Source of the DNA: Elusimicrobiota bacterium
Lineage (GTDB): Bacteria > CG03 > SLGR01 > JAFGSA01
Direction of reading: 5' to 3'
DNA length: 64,000 bases
Assembly (NCBI GenBank): GCA_016934855.1
Contig: JAFGSA010000023.1
Span: 1-64,000 of the forward strand
The stretch's first letter is position 1; every line of letters begins with the position of its first letter. Both the position numbers and the translations under genes were made by a program. Below are positions 51,086 through 59,817 of this stretch, in pieces. Below the pieces are notes generated by a model. It did not search any database and was not told where the DNA came from. It worked only from the letters and a program-made list of their open reading frames with translations.

Positions 51086-52888
51086 TTATCTGCCGGGTTT
51101 TCCGTTTACGGACAGTCTCGCTTTCCTGAACCCGATTATCGAATTCGATATATAAATTTCGTCCGCGGACCTCAAGTCCCCCGGACTGACGGGCCTTTCC
51201 GTAATACCGTATTTTTTAATACACACTTTTCTCATTATGCCGCCCAGCAGGCCGGATTCCACGGGGGGAGTATATAACCGGCCGTTTTTCCTGACGTATA
51301 TATTGCTAACGGCTCCTTCCGTGACCTGCCCGAGCTCGTTAACGAACACGACATCGAAAAACCCCTTCCCCCTGGCTTTTCCGAGCGCGTCATCGTACAG
51401 GTTCCTGTTTGTGGTCTTGTGATACAGGAATTTATCCTTCGAACATACCCTTTTGCGCGATAAGGTGATGCGCGGGTCGCCGGCAATGCGCCGGACCCTG
51501 CTTTTGAAGACTCTTAACCTGCCGGATCCCGACAACAGCAGCCTGACCTTCCAGGCACCCGGGCCCATTTTCCCCTTCATCTTCCCAAGCTCTTCGGATA
51601 TCTTCTTCCTCTCGAATCTGAAACCGAAATAGTCCGCGGAATCCCGCATCCTGTCCAGGTGGAGCCCCCCGTATCTGTAACCGCCGTCAAACAACAAGGT
51701 TTCTATCAGTTCGAAATCGGGCACCGGTTTCTGCGTTAAAAATCCGGCCTTGAGCCTGCACTCTCCGAACTCTTCCGCAGGCTGCGAATCGTGCACTATG
51801 CCGCCTCCCACCCCCATCTCGCCCTTTCCGTTCCTTATAAGCACGGTCCTTATCGCTACATTAAAGACCGCGTCGCCGCCCGGCCGTATGAACCCCATTG
51901 CTCCCGTGTATATCCTCCGCGGTTCTTTTTCAAGCGACCTTATTATCTGCATGCTCCTTATCTTGGGCGCCCCGGTCACGGAGCCGGAAGGGAACAGGCT
52001 CCTTACGAGATCATAGAAAACAACGCCTTTATTCAGTCTGCCCGTTATTGTAGACGTCATCTGGAACAGCGTGTCGTATTTCTCGACTTCAAAAAGTTTT
52101 TTTACCTTCACCGTGCCCGGCCTCGAAATCCTTGAAAGATCGTTGCGCAGAAGATCCACTATCATGAGGTTTTCGCTCCTGTTCTTCCCATCCAGTCCGA
52201 GCGATATCCCTTTTTCTGCGTCACTCGATGCATACGTCCCCCTGGCGGCCGTACCTTTCATGGGCTTTACCGTTATGCTGTCCCCTCTCTTCCTGAAAAA
52301 AAGTTCGGGAGAAAGCGAGAGTATATGATTGCCGCCGAGCTTCGCGCAGACGTTGTAAGAAACCTTCTGTTTTTTCTTTAGGTCCTCGTACAGGTCCAGG
52401 ACAGAGCCCCTGAAACCGAACAGGTACTTCATGGTAAAGTTGGCCTGATATATGTCGCCCGCGGATATATGCGCCTTTATTCTCTTCAGAGCCGACATGT
52501 AGCTTTTGCCGGTAATATTAAGGCGGATATTATCTATCTTATACCCGCCGCTTTCCGTCATCAAGGCATGCCTGAGGAATCGGCCCGAAAGCGGGCCTGC
52601 GGCGATACGGGGTTCACGGAACACGCCGAATACGGCATAAGGGAAATCGGGTTTATCCGCTACGCGGAAAACATCCTCGAAAAGATAGCCGAGCTCATAG
52701 CTCAGGAATCCCGCGACCCAGTATTCTCCGGAGAGCTCTTCTACTTTTTTAAAGAACTCTTCGGCCCGGGAAGGATCTTTCAGGGTCATTATTCCGGCCG
52801 GATCCCTGAAATAATACGAAACGCGGTTATCTTTGTCGAACCTGCAGGTCTCGAAAGCGAAAAAATCTTTATCCGCGCCGGGTTTCAT
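51086..52888 (-). CDS. Fused aminodeoxychorismate synthase component I / aminodeoxychorismate lyase (PabB-PabC)
   Basis: The 600-residue protein joins two enzymes of p-aminobenzoate (folate) synthesis. Residues about 1-365 are a chorismate-binding domain with KPMKGTAARG (the PabB-type lysine), NLMIVDLLRNDLSR, SLFPSGSVTGAPKIRSMQII and GGGIVHDSQPAEEFGEC. Residues about 375-600 are a class IV aminotransferase-like PabC domain with the PLP lysine in LYHKTTNRNLYDDA and GAVSNIYVR. The glutaminase subunit PabA is not in the window. The upstream oxidoreductase gene ends 49 bp away. Confidence 0.93.
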   Translation of the reverse strand: MKPGADKDFFAFETCRFDKDNRVSYYFRDPAGIMTLKDPSRAEEFFKKVEELSGEYWVAGFLSYELGYLFEDVFRVADKPDFPYAVFGVFREPRIAAGPLSGRFLRHALMTESGGYKIDNIRLNITGKSYMSALKRIKAHISAGDIYQANFTMKYLFGFRGSVLDLYEDLKKKQKVSYNVCAKLGGNHILSLSPELFFRKRGDSITVKPMKGTAARGTYASSDAEKGISLGLDGKNRSENLMIVDLLRNDLSRISRPGTVKVKKLFEVEKYDTLFQMTSTITGRLNKGVVFYDLVRSLFPSGSVTGAPKIRSMQIIRSLEKEPRRIYTGAMGFIRPGGDAVFNVAIRTVLIRNGKGEMGVGGGIVHDSQPAEEFGECRLKAGFLTQKPVPDFELIETLLFDGGYRYGGLHLDRMRDSADYFGFRFERKKISEELGKMKGKMGPGAWKVRLLLSGSGRLRVFKSRVRRIAGDPRITLSRKRVCSKDKFLYHKTTNRNLYDDALGKARGKGFFDVVFVNELGQVTEGAVSNIYVRKNGRLYTPPVESGLLGGIMRKVCIKKYGITERPVSPGDLRSADEIYISNSIIGFRKARLSVNGKPGR

Positions 52889-52937
52889 GATAGATCATCG
52901 CGCAAAGGCGGTCCCGCGGGGTCTCTAAGCGCGGGAA

Positions 52938-54260
52938 TCAATTGCCCGCAAGAATGCCCTTTGCCGCGAGGAGCCCGGAGGCCGCGGCGCCGATTATACC
53001 CCTGCTTACCCCCGCGCCGTCGCCGGCCGAATATATCTTCCCCGAAGAGCACAGGTATCTGTCTGTCCGGATCTTCAGGCCGTGGAACTTTATTTCCGGC
53101 GCATAAAGTATCGTGGAATCCCCGGCAAGCCCGGGCATTATGTTATCGAGCTTTTCAAGGGCTTCCACTATGTTGTCCAGGTACCTTTTCGGCATGGACA
53201 GAGTTATATCGCCGTAAGTCACGTCCCTGAGGGTCGGGCTGAATATGAATTTATCCTGGTTACCTTCCCGGCTGCGGCGCCCTTTCCTGAGATCGCCCAG
53301 TCTCTGCAGTATGGGTTTTTCTCCTCCCAGGCCGTTAAACAGCCGCGCTATGAGATTTGCGTAGGTATTGGTGTTCACCAGGGGCCTGGTCAGGGGTATA
53401 GTGACCAGAACCGCGAAATTCGTATTGCCGGATTTTTTTTCGGAATCCGAGTGCCCGTTCACCAGGACGAACTCATCGTGAGCCTCTATATCGACGAAAC
53501 CCTCGGGGCATGTGCAGAAAGTGCGTACCGAGTCATTGTACCTGTCGGTCATTATATAGAACTTCATGTCCCTGGATATGCTGACGACGTCGTCTGTTAT
53601 CTCTTTCGGAACCTCGACCCTTACTCCGATGTCAACTGGCCGGTAAGAATACGGAATGCCGTTTTCCCTGAGTATCCCCTCCAGCCACGCGGCTCCGCCC
53701 CTGCCCGGAGCGAGTATTACCGCGTCCGCGTCCAGCTCGTCCAGTCCGGCGACGTCCCTTCCGAACTCGAACTCTACGCCTTTTTTCTTCAGGTCGTCTC
53801 TCATCCTGATCATCAGCCCGGCCAGCTTGTCCGAACCTATATGCGTCTGCCTGGGCGAGACGAAAGTTATCCCGTACTGCATCGATTTTTTCTTCAGAAG
53901 CCCCACAGCCCCGTCATCCGTCTTTACGGATTTTACGCCGTAAGAACTGAAAACGGCTTCCACCTCATCTACAAGCTCCCCGTTCTCCCGGGCATCTATT
54001 ACCTCGCTGAGAGTGCTGCCGATATTAGTGTCGAATATCAGTTTCCCGTCGGAAAAAAGCCCTGCGCCGCCGCCGCCGTATATGATATTGCAGGGGTCGC
54101 ATTTGGTGCATCTGCCCCTGGTGCCGACCTGGCATACCCTTTTTTCTATATCCCTGCCCCTGTCCAGCACCCTGACATCGCAGTGTCCGGCCAGTTTGTG
54201 CGCGGCGAAAAACCCGGCAGGACCCGCGCCGACTATAGCGACTTTCTTCTTACTTCTCAT
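52938..54260 (-). CDS. FAD-dependent oxidoreductase (uncharacterised dehydrogenase family)
   Basis: The 440-residue protein has an N-terminal FAD motif VAIVGAGPAGFFAAHKLAG, a cysteine-containing block CTKCDPCNIIYGGGGAGLFSDGKL, and the late IYSAGDGAGVSRGIIGAAASG that closes the FAD site. This arrangement fits the uncharacterised NAD(FAD)-dependent dehydrogenases known from many bacteria and archaea, whose substrate is not established. It overlaps purA by 11 nt and precedes pabBC. Confidence 0.8.
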   Translation of the reverse strand: MRSKKKVAIVGAGPAGFFAAHKLAGHCDVRVLDRGRDIEKRVCQVGTRGRCTKCDPCNIIYGGGGAGLFSDGKLIFDTNIGSTLSEVIDARENGELVDEVEAVFSSYGVKSVKTDDGAVGLLKKKSMQYGITFVSPRQTHIGSDKLAGLMIRMRDDLKKKGVEFEFGRDVAGLDELDADAVILAPGRGGAAWLEGILRENGIPYSYRPVDIGVRVEVPKEITDDVVSISRDMKFYIMTDRYNDSVRTFCTCPEGFVDIEAHDEFVLVNGHSDSEKKSGNTNFAVLVTIPLTRPLVNTNTYANLIARLFNGLGGEKPILQRLGDLRKGRRSREGNQDKFIFSPTLRDVTYGDITLSMPKRYLDNIVEALEKLDNIMPGLAGDSTILYAPEIKFHGLKIRTDRYLCSSGKIYSAGDGAGVSRGIIGAAASGLLAAKGILAGN

Positions 54261-55266
54261 ATTCCAGCACGTGCTCGACCCCGGGGCCGTAGGACAGCAG
54301 TGATATCACGGGAAACGGATATACGGAAGAAAGTTCTTTCTTAATGTCTTCGAGGAAACTCTTCGCCTGGTGGCTGAATTCGCCGTCTTTTATGTTCCCG
54401 AACACGTCCATATGCGTTATGCATATCCTGGTAGCGCCGTTTATCTGCACCGCTTTTCTCGCGTTATCCCACTCGAACTCGCCTATCCTCCTTTTGCGCC
54501 CGCTGACCGTCCCGACTTCCCCGCCGGCGGTATGATACCATTCCGATACATTTTTTTCCTCGTTCTTCAGCGGGCCGGGAGCTACCCGGGTCACGTAGGG
54601 CTTGAACACTATATATACGTCTTCTACGGCCGTCGGTCCTATACCGACTTCGCCGAGGAATGTCGATGCCGAAGTGTCCCTGCTGGTAACAAACGGGAAT
54701 TCGCCGTGTATAAGGCTCAGACCGAACCCCTGATCGCCTTCCACCAGGACCTTTTTATCCTGCCCCAGCGCCGCGAATATTTCTTCAGTGGTGTCGGCTA
54801 TATACGGTTCGATCTCCGGTATGTCTTTCGCGAAAACCGTACAGCTGTCCCTTTTTATCTTTTCAATGCGGGCCGTACCGAGTCCCGTACCCACGCTTCC
54901 TATTTCATCCATGAGATGCCGGTCGGATCTCTCTTTGTCCTTGTGCCTGTCGGTGATTACGGTAGCGTATTTGTCGATCCCGAGCCTGCCGGAACCCTTT
55001 AATCCCGTACTCTCTATCTCGGCGAGCATCCGCGGGATATCTATAAAAGCTCCGCGGCCTATGAGTATCCTGGACCTCTCGTTGATATATCCGCAGGGTA
55101 TGGTGGCCAGCCCGAACGATTTTCCCCTGTAGTTTATAGTGTGGCCCGCGTTGGGCCCGCTTATCCTCACGCATATATCGAAATCTTTTTTCAGCGCCAG
55201 GTACGCGGCGAGCTTTCCTTTCCCCTCGTCTCCCTTTTGTCCTCCTACAATAACGGTTACAGGCAA
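54250..55266 (-). CDS. purA: Short archaeal-type adenylosuccinate synthetase
   Basis: The 338-residue enzyme is about 90 residues shorter than usual bacterial PurA and resembles the Pyrococcus type: GGQKGDEGKGK near the start, GPNAGHT, LVEGDQGFGLSLIHG, PFVTSRDTSAS, VGIGPTAVEDV, VSGRKRRIGEFEW, and ICITHMDVFG. It couples IMP and aspartate using GTP, on the way to AMP. The catalytic aspartate in GDEGKG is kept; the usual W before it is K. The start is TTG at 55266 behind AGGAGG (9 nt). It overlaps the FAD oxidoreductase gene by 11 nt. Confidence 0.85.
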   Translation of the reverse strand: MPVTVIVGGQKGDEGKGKLAAYLALKKDFDICVRISGPNAGHTINYRGKSFGLATIPCGYINERSRILIGRGAFIDIPRMLAEIESTGLKGSGRLGIDKYATVITDRHKDKERSDRHLMDEIGSVGTGLGTARIEKIKRDSCTVFAKDIPEIEPYIADTTEEIFAALGQDKKVLVEGDQGFGLSLIHGEFPFVTSRDTSASTFLGEVGIGPTAVEDVYIVFKPYVTRVAPGPLKNEEKNVSEWYHTAGGEVGTVSGRKRRIGEFEWDNARKAVQINGATRICITHMDVFGNIKDGEFSHQAKSFLEDIKKELSSVYPFPVISLLSYGPGVEHVLEYEK

Positions 55267-55358
55267 GATATTCTACCTCCTAGTTTATTCGTTAAAAGAT
55301 GTGTATCGGGTACAATGAACGATTTTATTTATTTAGTCTCAAAAATCAAATACGGGGT

Positions 55359-57470
55359 CTACTTCTTTCTGAATTGATCAAGATAAAACCGCAACAGATA
55401 GGGCTTATTCTTCTCTCCTATCCAGACGCTCTTGCCGTCCCAGCCTACGCATGAGATGTCAGCCGTCGGGTCTATATCGGACGGGAAACCGTAAGTCTCG
55501 GCCACCGATAGGCTGCTGTCCATATTGTGCTTATATAGTTCTTTTGCGTTCTTATCCGCACTCCAGATGTTTTTCCCGTCCCAGAAAACGCCTATGAGCC
55601 CCGAGCCTTTTACCGGGTATTCAGATACGATCTTCATGCCGCCTCCGGACAGCTCTAGTTTATATATCTTGCTTTCGTCCATATCGGATACCCACAGATA
55701 TTTTCCGTCATAAAAAAGCCCCGTCGGGTTGACGCCTTCATACAGATAATAATCCTTTACGGTCAGCTTGGCGTCCAGTAAATGGAAATTTATCATAAAA
55801 GTCAGGGAGTCTATGCTCCACAGGCCGTTGCCCGCCCAGGCCAGGCAGACAAGCTGTTTGTCCTCGAAATAATACTTCTGTATGAGCGGCAGGTCCTTGT
55901 CTACGGAATGCTTGTAGACACTCTGTTCCATCCAGTCGCAGGTCCAGAGGTTCTTCCCGTCACAGGTTATCGCTACGGGATTCCTGTAACTCAGCCCGTA
56001 CACGTGCTGCTCCGGGGCCTTTTCCGATTTTACTGATTTTTCCGCAGGCGGCGCAGCAGGTTTCTTCTGCTCAGGTACAGCAGCGGATTTCTCTTTTACC
56101 GTTTCCTTCTTCTTTTGAGCCGCGATCACCGGCTGCTCTTCTTTCTTTACCTGCGCCCGGGATACGGGTTCTTTCTTCTCTTCCTTTTTCACGGGCGCCG
56201 GCTGTTCCTTTTTCTTCTGCGCCGCTTCGCGGTGTTCCTGTTCGATCGTATCCAGGATTATCTCCTTCTCGACTGCCGCCGTATTGACCTTCGCAACGGG
56301 CGGCGTCTCCCTGGTCGCGGGCCTGGACCTCACGACAAATACAACAACGGCGGCGCTGACTATGACCGCGCCGAGCGGCAGCACGGCCCTTTTCAGCACG
56401 TCTATATAGTTAGCCGCCTTTCCCGCCCGCCTCTGCCTGTCCAGCCTTTCCCTGAGGTCAGCGTTCTCTTCGGAGGACTGCTTCAGGCTGCTCTCGAGCG
56501 AGCGTATCTTATCTCCCAGCATGAGGAGCTCGCCTTCCTTCCTGCTGACTATCTCTTCCTTTTCTTTCTTAAGATCGTCTTCCTTGCCGATGGCGCCGGC
56601 ATTTACATCGCTTATTTTTTTCTCATACTCGGCGACAAGCTCCTCCCTGCGGATAGTATTCTCGTTGATTATATCGGTAATTTCCGCCCTGAGCTTTTCT
56701 ATTGTCTCGTCCCGCCGCCGGATCTGCTCCTCGTATTCGGCGGTCTTCCCGGCATTTTCTTCCTTCTGGAGCTCTTCTTTCTGCTCATACTCCCGCCGGA
56801 TCTGCGTCTCGATGTATTTCATCTTGTCTTCGTACTGCAGCATCAGCTCGTTAAGCCGGGACTCGTGGTCCTCCTTGCTCACCATATCCTTTTTCTCTTC
56901 TATCCCGTGGTGGAGCATCACGCTTTCTTCCGTTAAATGAGTAACTTCGTTGCGAAGAGACCCCAGGGATTCGCTCAATGCAGTTATTTTACCCTCGTAT
57001 TCCTGTATTATCTTCTCTTTTATCTGTTCCAGGCGGGCCTTTTCCTGCTCCCATTTTTCGTTGAGGTATTTCTCGTGCTCCCTTTCTTTCTGTTTATATT
57101 TCTCTCCGAGCTCCTCTTCCAGCTCTTCCTTCAGGGACATCCTGTATATGGACTTTTCTTTTTCGACCATCTCATCGTGCATTTCCGAGCTCTTCCTGTA
57201 TTCCGCGTTCTTCTCGTCCAGCACTTCTATCTGTTTTTTCATGGATTTAAGCTGTTTATAGAGGTCTACTATATCGTCGGTCTTCTCTTTTATATCGTCA
57301 TTGAGATTAGAGAGCCTGTCCTTGAGCTCCGCCTTGACTATGTCGTTCCAGTAGTTCAGGACCTCGAAAACGTCCTTGTTATACTGGTTATTGCTGAGGT
57401 TGCTCATATGCTCGAGGTCTCTCAGCCTCCACAGTTTTTCTTCGAAAAGTTTGAGGACTTTCTCTAACAT
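55359..57470 (-). CDS. Coiled-coil membrane protein with extracytoplasmic propeller
   Basis: The 703-residue protein has a long cytoplasmic coiled coil rich in E, K and L (about 30-345), a membrane helix (about 357-378, LPLGAVIVSAAVVVFVV), a K/P/E/A-rich linker (about 385-475), and a propeller-like C-terminal domain (about 480-700) with CDGKNLWTCDWMEQSVYKHS, YDGKYLWVSDMDESKIYKLE and WDGKSVWIGEKNKPYLLRF. The propeller closely matches that of the response regulator at 36415. It may measure something outside the membrane and pass it to a cytoplasmic filament-like part. No family name is known to me. Confidence 0.8.
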   Translation of the reverse strand: MLEKVLKLFEEKLWRLRDLEHMSNLSNNQYNKDVFEVLNYWNDIVKAELKDRLSNLNDDIKEKTDDIVDLYKQLKSMKKQIEVLDEKNAEYRKSSEMHDEMVEKEKSIYRMSLKEELEEELGEKYKQKEREHEKYLNEKWEQEKARLEQIKEKIIQEYEGKITALSESLGSLRNEVTHLTEESVMLHHGIEEKKDMVSKEDHESRLNELMLQYEDKMKYIETQIRREYEQKEELQKEENAGKTAEYEEQIRRRDETIEKLRAEITDIINENTIRREELVAEYEKKISDVNAGAIGKEDDLKKEKEEIVSRKEGELLMLGDKIRSLESSLKQSSEENADLRERLDRQRRAGKAANYIDVLKRAVLPLGAVIVSAAVVVFVVRSRPATRETPPVAKVNTAAVEKEIILDTIEQEHREAAQKKKEQPAPVKKEEKKEPVSRAQVKKEEQPVIAAQKKKETVKEKSAAVPEQKKPAAPPAEKSVKSEKAPEQHVYGLSYRNPVAITCDGKNLWTCDWMEQSVYKHSVDKDLPLIQKYYFEDKQLVCLAWAGNGLWSIDSLTFMINFHLLDAKLTVKDYYLYEGVNPTGLFYDGKYLWVSDMDESKIYKLELSGGGMKIVSEYPVKGSGLIGVFWDGKNIWSADKNAKELYKHNMDSSLSVAETYGFPSDIDPTADISCVGWDGKSVWIGEKNKPYLLRFYLDQFRKK

Positions 57471-57479
57471 GGTGTTTTT

Positions 57480-57488
57480 ATTATAGCA
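57480..57488 (-). promoter_or_regulatory. Candidate extended -10 promoter for the coiled-coil/propeller gene
   Basis: The minus strand reads TGCTATAAT, an extended -10 match, with 9 nt to the ATG at 57470. No clear -35 box was found. The predicted leader is only about 2 nt. Confidence 0.5.
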
Positions 57489-57680
57489 CAGTATTTTTCA
57501 AATATCTATTGACCGGCGGGAAGATGCCCGGCGGATTCCATCAACTGAATTGCCGTCTATCACAAGGTATATTGTCAGCGCGCTTTCCCGAATTATCTAT
57601 CATATATCTTGTATTAACCCGCTTTTTCCGCAGCAATGGCGGTGTTAAAGCCAGTTTATTTTCCAACAAAAGAAAATTTG

Positions 57681-57686
57681 TATAAT
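57681..57686 (+). promoter_or_regulatory. Candidate -10 box for the SGNH gene
   Basis: A perfect TATAAT lies 7 nt before the ATG at 57694 in A/T-rich DNA, so the transcript would begin at or next to the start codon. No Shine-Dalgarno sequence is present. Confidence 0.5.
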
Positions 57687-57693
57687 ATATATT

Positions 57694-58686
57694 ATGAGAA
57701 AAATCCTGTTTATTTTCCTCGGTTTATTGTCTGCAATATTTATTTCCGAGCTATTACTCAGGCTGGATCCGAAATATCGTTTTGATAGCTTAACCGGCTG
57801 GACTCATTCAGTAACCAGTGAATATCACGCCAAGTGTTACCGGCCCTCTAAAATACTCGGATTAGAACTAATACCCGGTTCCTGCGACAGGATAAACTCC
57901 CTTGGTATGTATGACAAAAGCTATTCCATGGAAAAACCCGGGAATGCGTACAGGATCCTTCTGCTCGGAGATTCTATAACCGAAAGGGGAGCATGGAGTT
58001 CAATTATAGAAGAAAGGCTGAATAGCCAGGGTCATTTTGAAATATTAAATTGCGGGGTAAGTGCATGGGGACTGGTTAATTATTACAGATACTTAAAATA
58101 TAAAGGTCTTAAACTTGAACCCGACATGGTCTTGATAGGTTTTTGTTTGAATGATCTAAGTAAGGCATTGGTTTATATTTATACAGATAAGAAGAAAAAG
58201 GAAATGAAATTATTCACGATAGAAAATAGCAAAGGATCCGACTTTTCCGTAAAAGTAAATCCAGGGCTGTTCAGGTATTCTTTTCTTTACCGTTTTTTAT
58301 TCATAAATGTGATAAAAGGGGCTGATCCCGCCAAAAGAGACGATAAAACCTGCGTTCAGATGTTATCGGAAATGAAAATGATGGCCAATGGAAATATTTA
58401 CGCAGTTATTTTCCCCTATCTGAAACCGCTGGAACAATATTCTGGTTCTGAAAATGCCGAGTATACTGACTTGATCAGTGCACTGGAAAATACCGGAATT
58501 GAGTATCTGGATTTACACGATCATTTTAATCGATTCAGCGATGCACAGTTGATTTCCTACAGGATTTTTCCTGAAGACCAGATTCATTTCAATGAAGAAG
58601 CGAATGAAATAAAAGCAAATGTGATATATTCATGGCTGCTGGAAAAAATAAAAAAGGCGGGCGTAGACCGGCCCGACGTGCAATAG
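57694..58686 (+). CDS. SGNH-hydrolase-like protein, the only clear plus-strand gene
   Basis: The 330-residue protein has an N-terminal membrane helix or signal (about 3-22), block I LLLGDSITERG (about 90-100), a block III asparagine in NCGVSAWG, GFCLNDLSK, and a C-terminal EDQIHFNEEA with the Asp and His of the catalytic set. It is probably an esterase or acyltransferase acting outside the membrane. Its codons are visibly more A/T-rich than those of its neighbours, and it is on the opposite strand next to tRNA-Pro, so recent acquisition is possible. It resembles the SGNH part of the protein at 48946. Confidence 0.8.
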   Translation: MRKILFIFLGLLSAIFISELLLRLDPKYRFDSLTGWTHSVTSEYHAKCYRPSKILGLELIPGSCDRINSLGMYDKSYSMEKPGNAYRILLLGDSITERGAWSSIIEERLNSQGHFEILNCGVSAWGLVNYYRYLKYKGLKLEPDMVLIGFCLNDLSKALVYIYTDKKKKEMKLFTIENSKGSDFSVKVNPGLFRYSFLYRFLFINVIKGADPAKRDDKTCVQMLSEMKMMANGNIYAVIFPYLKPLEQYSGSENAEYTDLISALENTGIEYLDLHDHFNRFSDAQLISYRIFPEDQIHFNEEANEIKANVIYSWLLEKIKKAGVDRPDVQ

Positions 58687-58773
58687 TCTTACTAGCCGGA
58701 GATGTCCTGCGCCGGGCCGTCTTGCCGCGTCAAAGCTCGAAGAGCGACGACGGAAGCCTTTCAGGCGAAGGCC

Positions 58774-58820
58774 TGGTCGGGGTGAGAGGATTTAACCCCC
58801 GGCGTCGCTGAAGCTCCCAA
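58774..58820 (-). pseudogene. tRNA-Pro 3'-end remnant
   Basis: The minus strand carries TTGGGAGC and then GCCGGGGGTTAAATCCTC running to ACCCCGACCA. This matches the anticodon-loop side and the T-arm/acceptor of the intact tRNA-Pro at 58940, with a few changes and one base missing from the T-loop. The 5' half is not recognisable, so it cannot fold as a normal tRNA. The rest of the 58687-58939 stretch holds no gene I can support. Confidence 0.6.
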
Positions 58821-58877
58821 TTGGGGCTCGGCCGCCCCTCTTGCGCTCGCAATACTCGCTGTCATCCCCGCATATAT

Positions 58878-58913
58878 CCGGAAAAATCCTTTTTCCGGAC
58901 CTTTTGGGCCGCA
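58878..58913 (-). other. Paired-hairpin element downstream of tRNA-Pro
   Basis: On the minus strand GCGGCCCAAAAGGTC is followed by a perfect hairpin, CCGGAAAAA-GGA-TTTTTCCGG. It lies 26 nt beyond the tRNA 3' end and matches the element behind tRNA-His at 50842-50879. Confidence 0.5.
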
Positions 58914-58939
58914 GCTTTTAATCCTCTTTCTTATATGGC

Positions 58940-59017
58940 TGGTCGGGGCGAGAGGATTTGAACCTCCGGCCCCCTGCTCCCAAAGCAGGTGCTCTAGCCA
59001 AACTGAGCTACGCCCCG
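58940..59017 (-). tRNA. tRNA-Pro (TGG anticodon)
   Basis: The minus strand folds as a cloverleaf: acceptor CGGGGCG/CGCCCCG with the C1-G72 pair typical of bacterial tRNA-Pro, D-arm in TAGCTCAGTTTGGCTAGAGC, anticodon stem CCTGC/GCAGG with loop TTTGGGA (anticodon TGG), and T-arm GGAGGTTCAAATCCTC. Discriminator A and CCA are encoded. Confidence 0.96.
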
Positions 59018-59021
59018 ACTA

Positions 59022-59214
59022 AGTTAAATAACAAATATCAAGTATCAAATAACAAACATATCGGCTGTAAGCTGTACGACCCACAAAAAGTCGCTGGTTG
59101 CTAGTCGCTAGTTGCCAGTGAAACGTGAAGAGTGAAGCGTGAAACGTATCTCATATCTCACATCTCACATCTGGTATCTGTTATCTCTCCTTATAACTTA
59201 AAACTTACAACTTA
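59022..59214. repeat. Repeat spacer between rdgB and tRNA-Pro
   Basis: A chain of 7-bp-period words: CAAATATCAAGTATCAAAT (59032-59050), GGCTGTAAGCTGTA, AAGTCGCTGGTTGCTAGTCG (59087-59116), AAACGTGAAGAGTGAAGCG (59122-59146), CATATCTCACATCTCACATC (59150-59177) and CTTATAACTTAAAACTTACAA (59189-59216). The last array supplies the final codons and stop of rdgB. No gene is present. Confidence 0.85.
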
Positions 59215-59817
59215 TAACTTTTTGCGCCTCACTATTTCTCTTATTATTTCCCCCATCTTTTCAAAAGACAGGTGGCGGTGGCTCAAAGAATTTTTTTCTT
59301 CCGCCGTCATCTCGGCAAAAGTCCTCCCTGATTCGCCGACCTCGAAAACAGGGTCGTAACCGAATCCCCCGGACCCTTTTCTACGTGTGCTTATGTAGCC
59401 CCTGACTATGCCTTCGGAAAAGATGTTCTCTTTCCCCGCGCCGGAAAGACAGGTCACGCAGCGGAACTCCGCGCCCCTTTCCCGCCTCGGGACACTTTTC
59501 ATGTCCTCCAGGAGCTTGCTGACATTCTCGTCGTAAGTGGCGTTCTCCCCGGCGTACCTTGAGGAATATACGCCCGGTTTTCCGCCAAGCGAGCTGACGA
59601 AAAGGCCCGTGTCGTCGGCTACGGCCGCGCAGCCGAATTTCTTTGCCGCGTATTCCGCCTTGATGGCGGCGTTATCGTGAAGAGTGGCGCCGGTTTCCTC
59701 TATATCATCCAGCCTGTGGTTCCCGAGCCAGTCCAGCGACAGGCCCTCCAGGTCTTTCCATATACCGGTTATCTCTTTATACTTGTCCCGGTTGTTGGTT
59801 GCCAGAATAAGTTTCAC
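59212..59817 (-). CDS. rdgB: XTP/dITP diphosphatase (RdgB/HAM1)
   Basis: The 201-residue house-cleaning enzyme hydrolyses non-canonical purine triphosphates. It has ILATNNRDKYKEI at the start, ADDTGLFV (the metal-binding aspartates), GVYSSRYAGENATYDEN, GFGYDPVFEV and a late LSHR. The end RRKKL and its TAA stop lie in the 7-bp repeat array that follows, so the natural C-terminus may have been altered. It overlaps rph by 4 nt, a common pairing. Confidence 0.96.
   Translation of the reverse strand: MKLILATNNRDKYKEITGIWKDLEGLSLDWLGNHRLDDIEETGATLHDNAAIKAEYAAKKFGCAAVADDTGLFVSSLGGKPGVYSSRYAGENATYDENVSKLLEDMKSVPRRERGAEFRCVTCLSGAGKENIFSEGIVRGYISTRRKGSGGFGYDPVFEVGESGRTFAEMTAEEKNSLSHRHLSFEKMGEIIREIVRRKKL

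Noticed and set aside
54250..55266. PurZ, the enzyme for diaminopurine (Z) DNA
   Set aside because: The short length fits, but the catalytic aspartate of GDEGKG that is replaced in PurZ is kept here, and no phage or other Z-pathway genes are near.
58774..58968. A complete integrated element bounded by tRNA-Pro att sites
   Set aside because: The two tRNA-like copies are too close to enclose any element, and no integrase is present. At most it is a scar.
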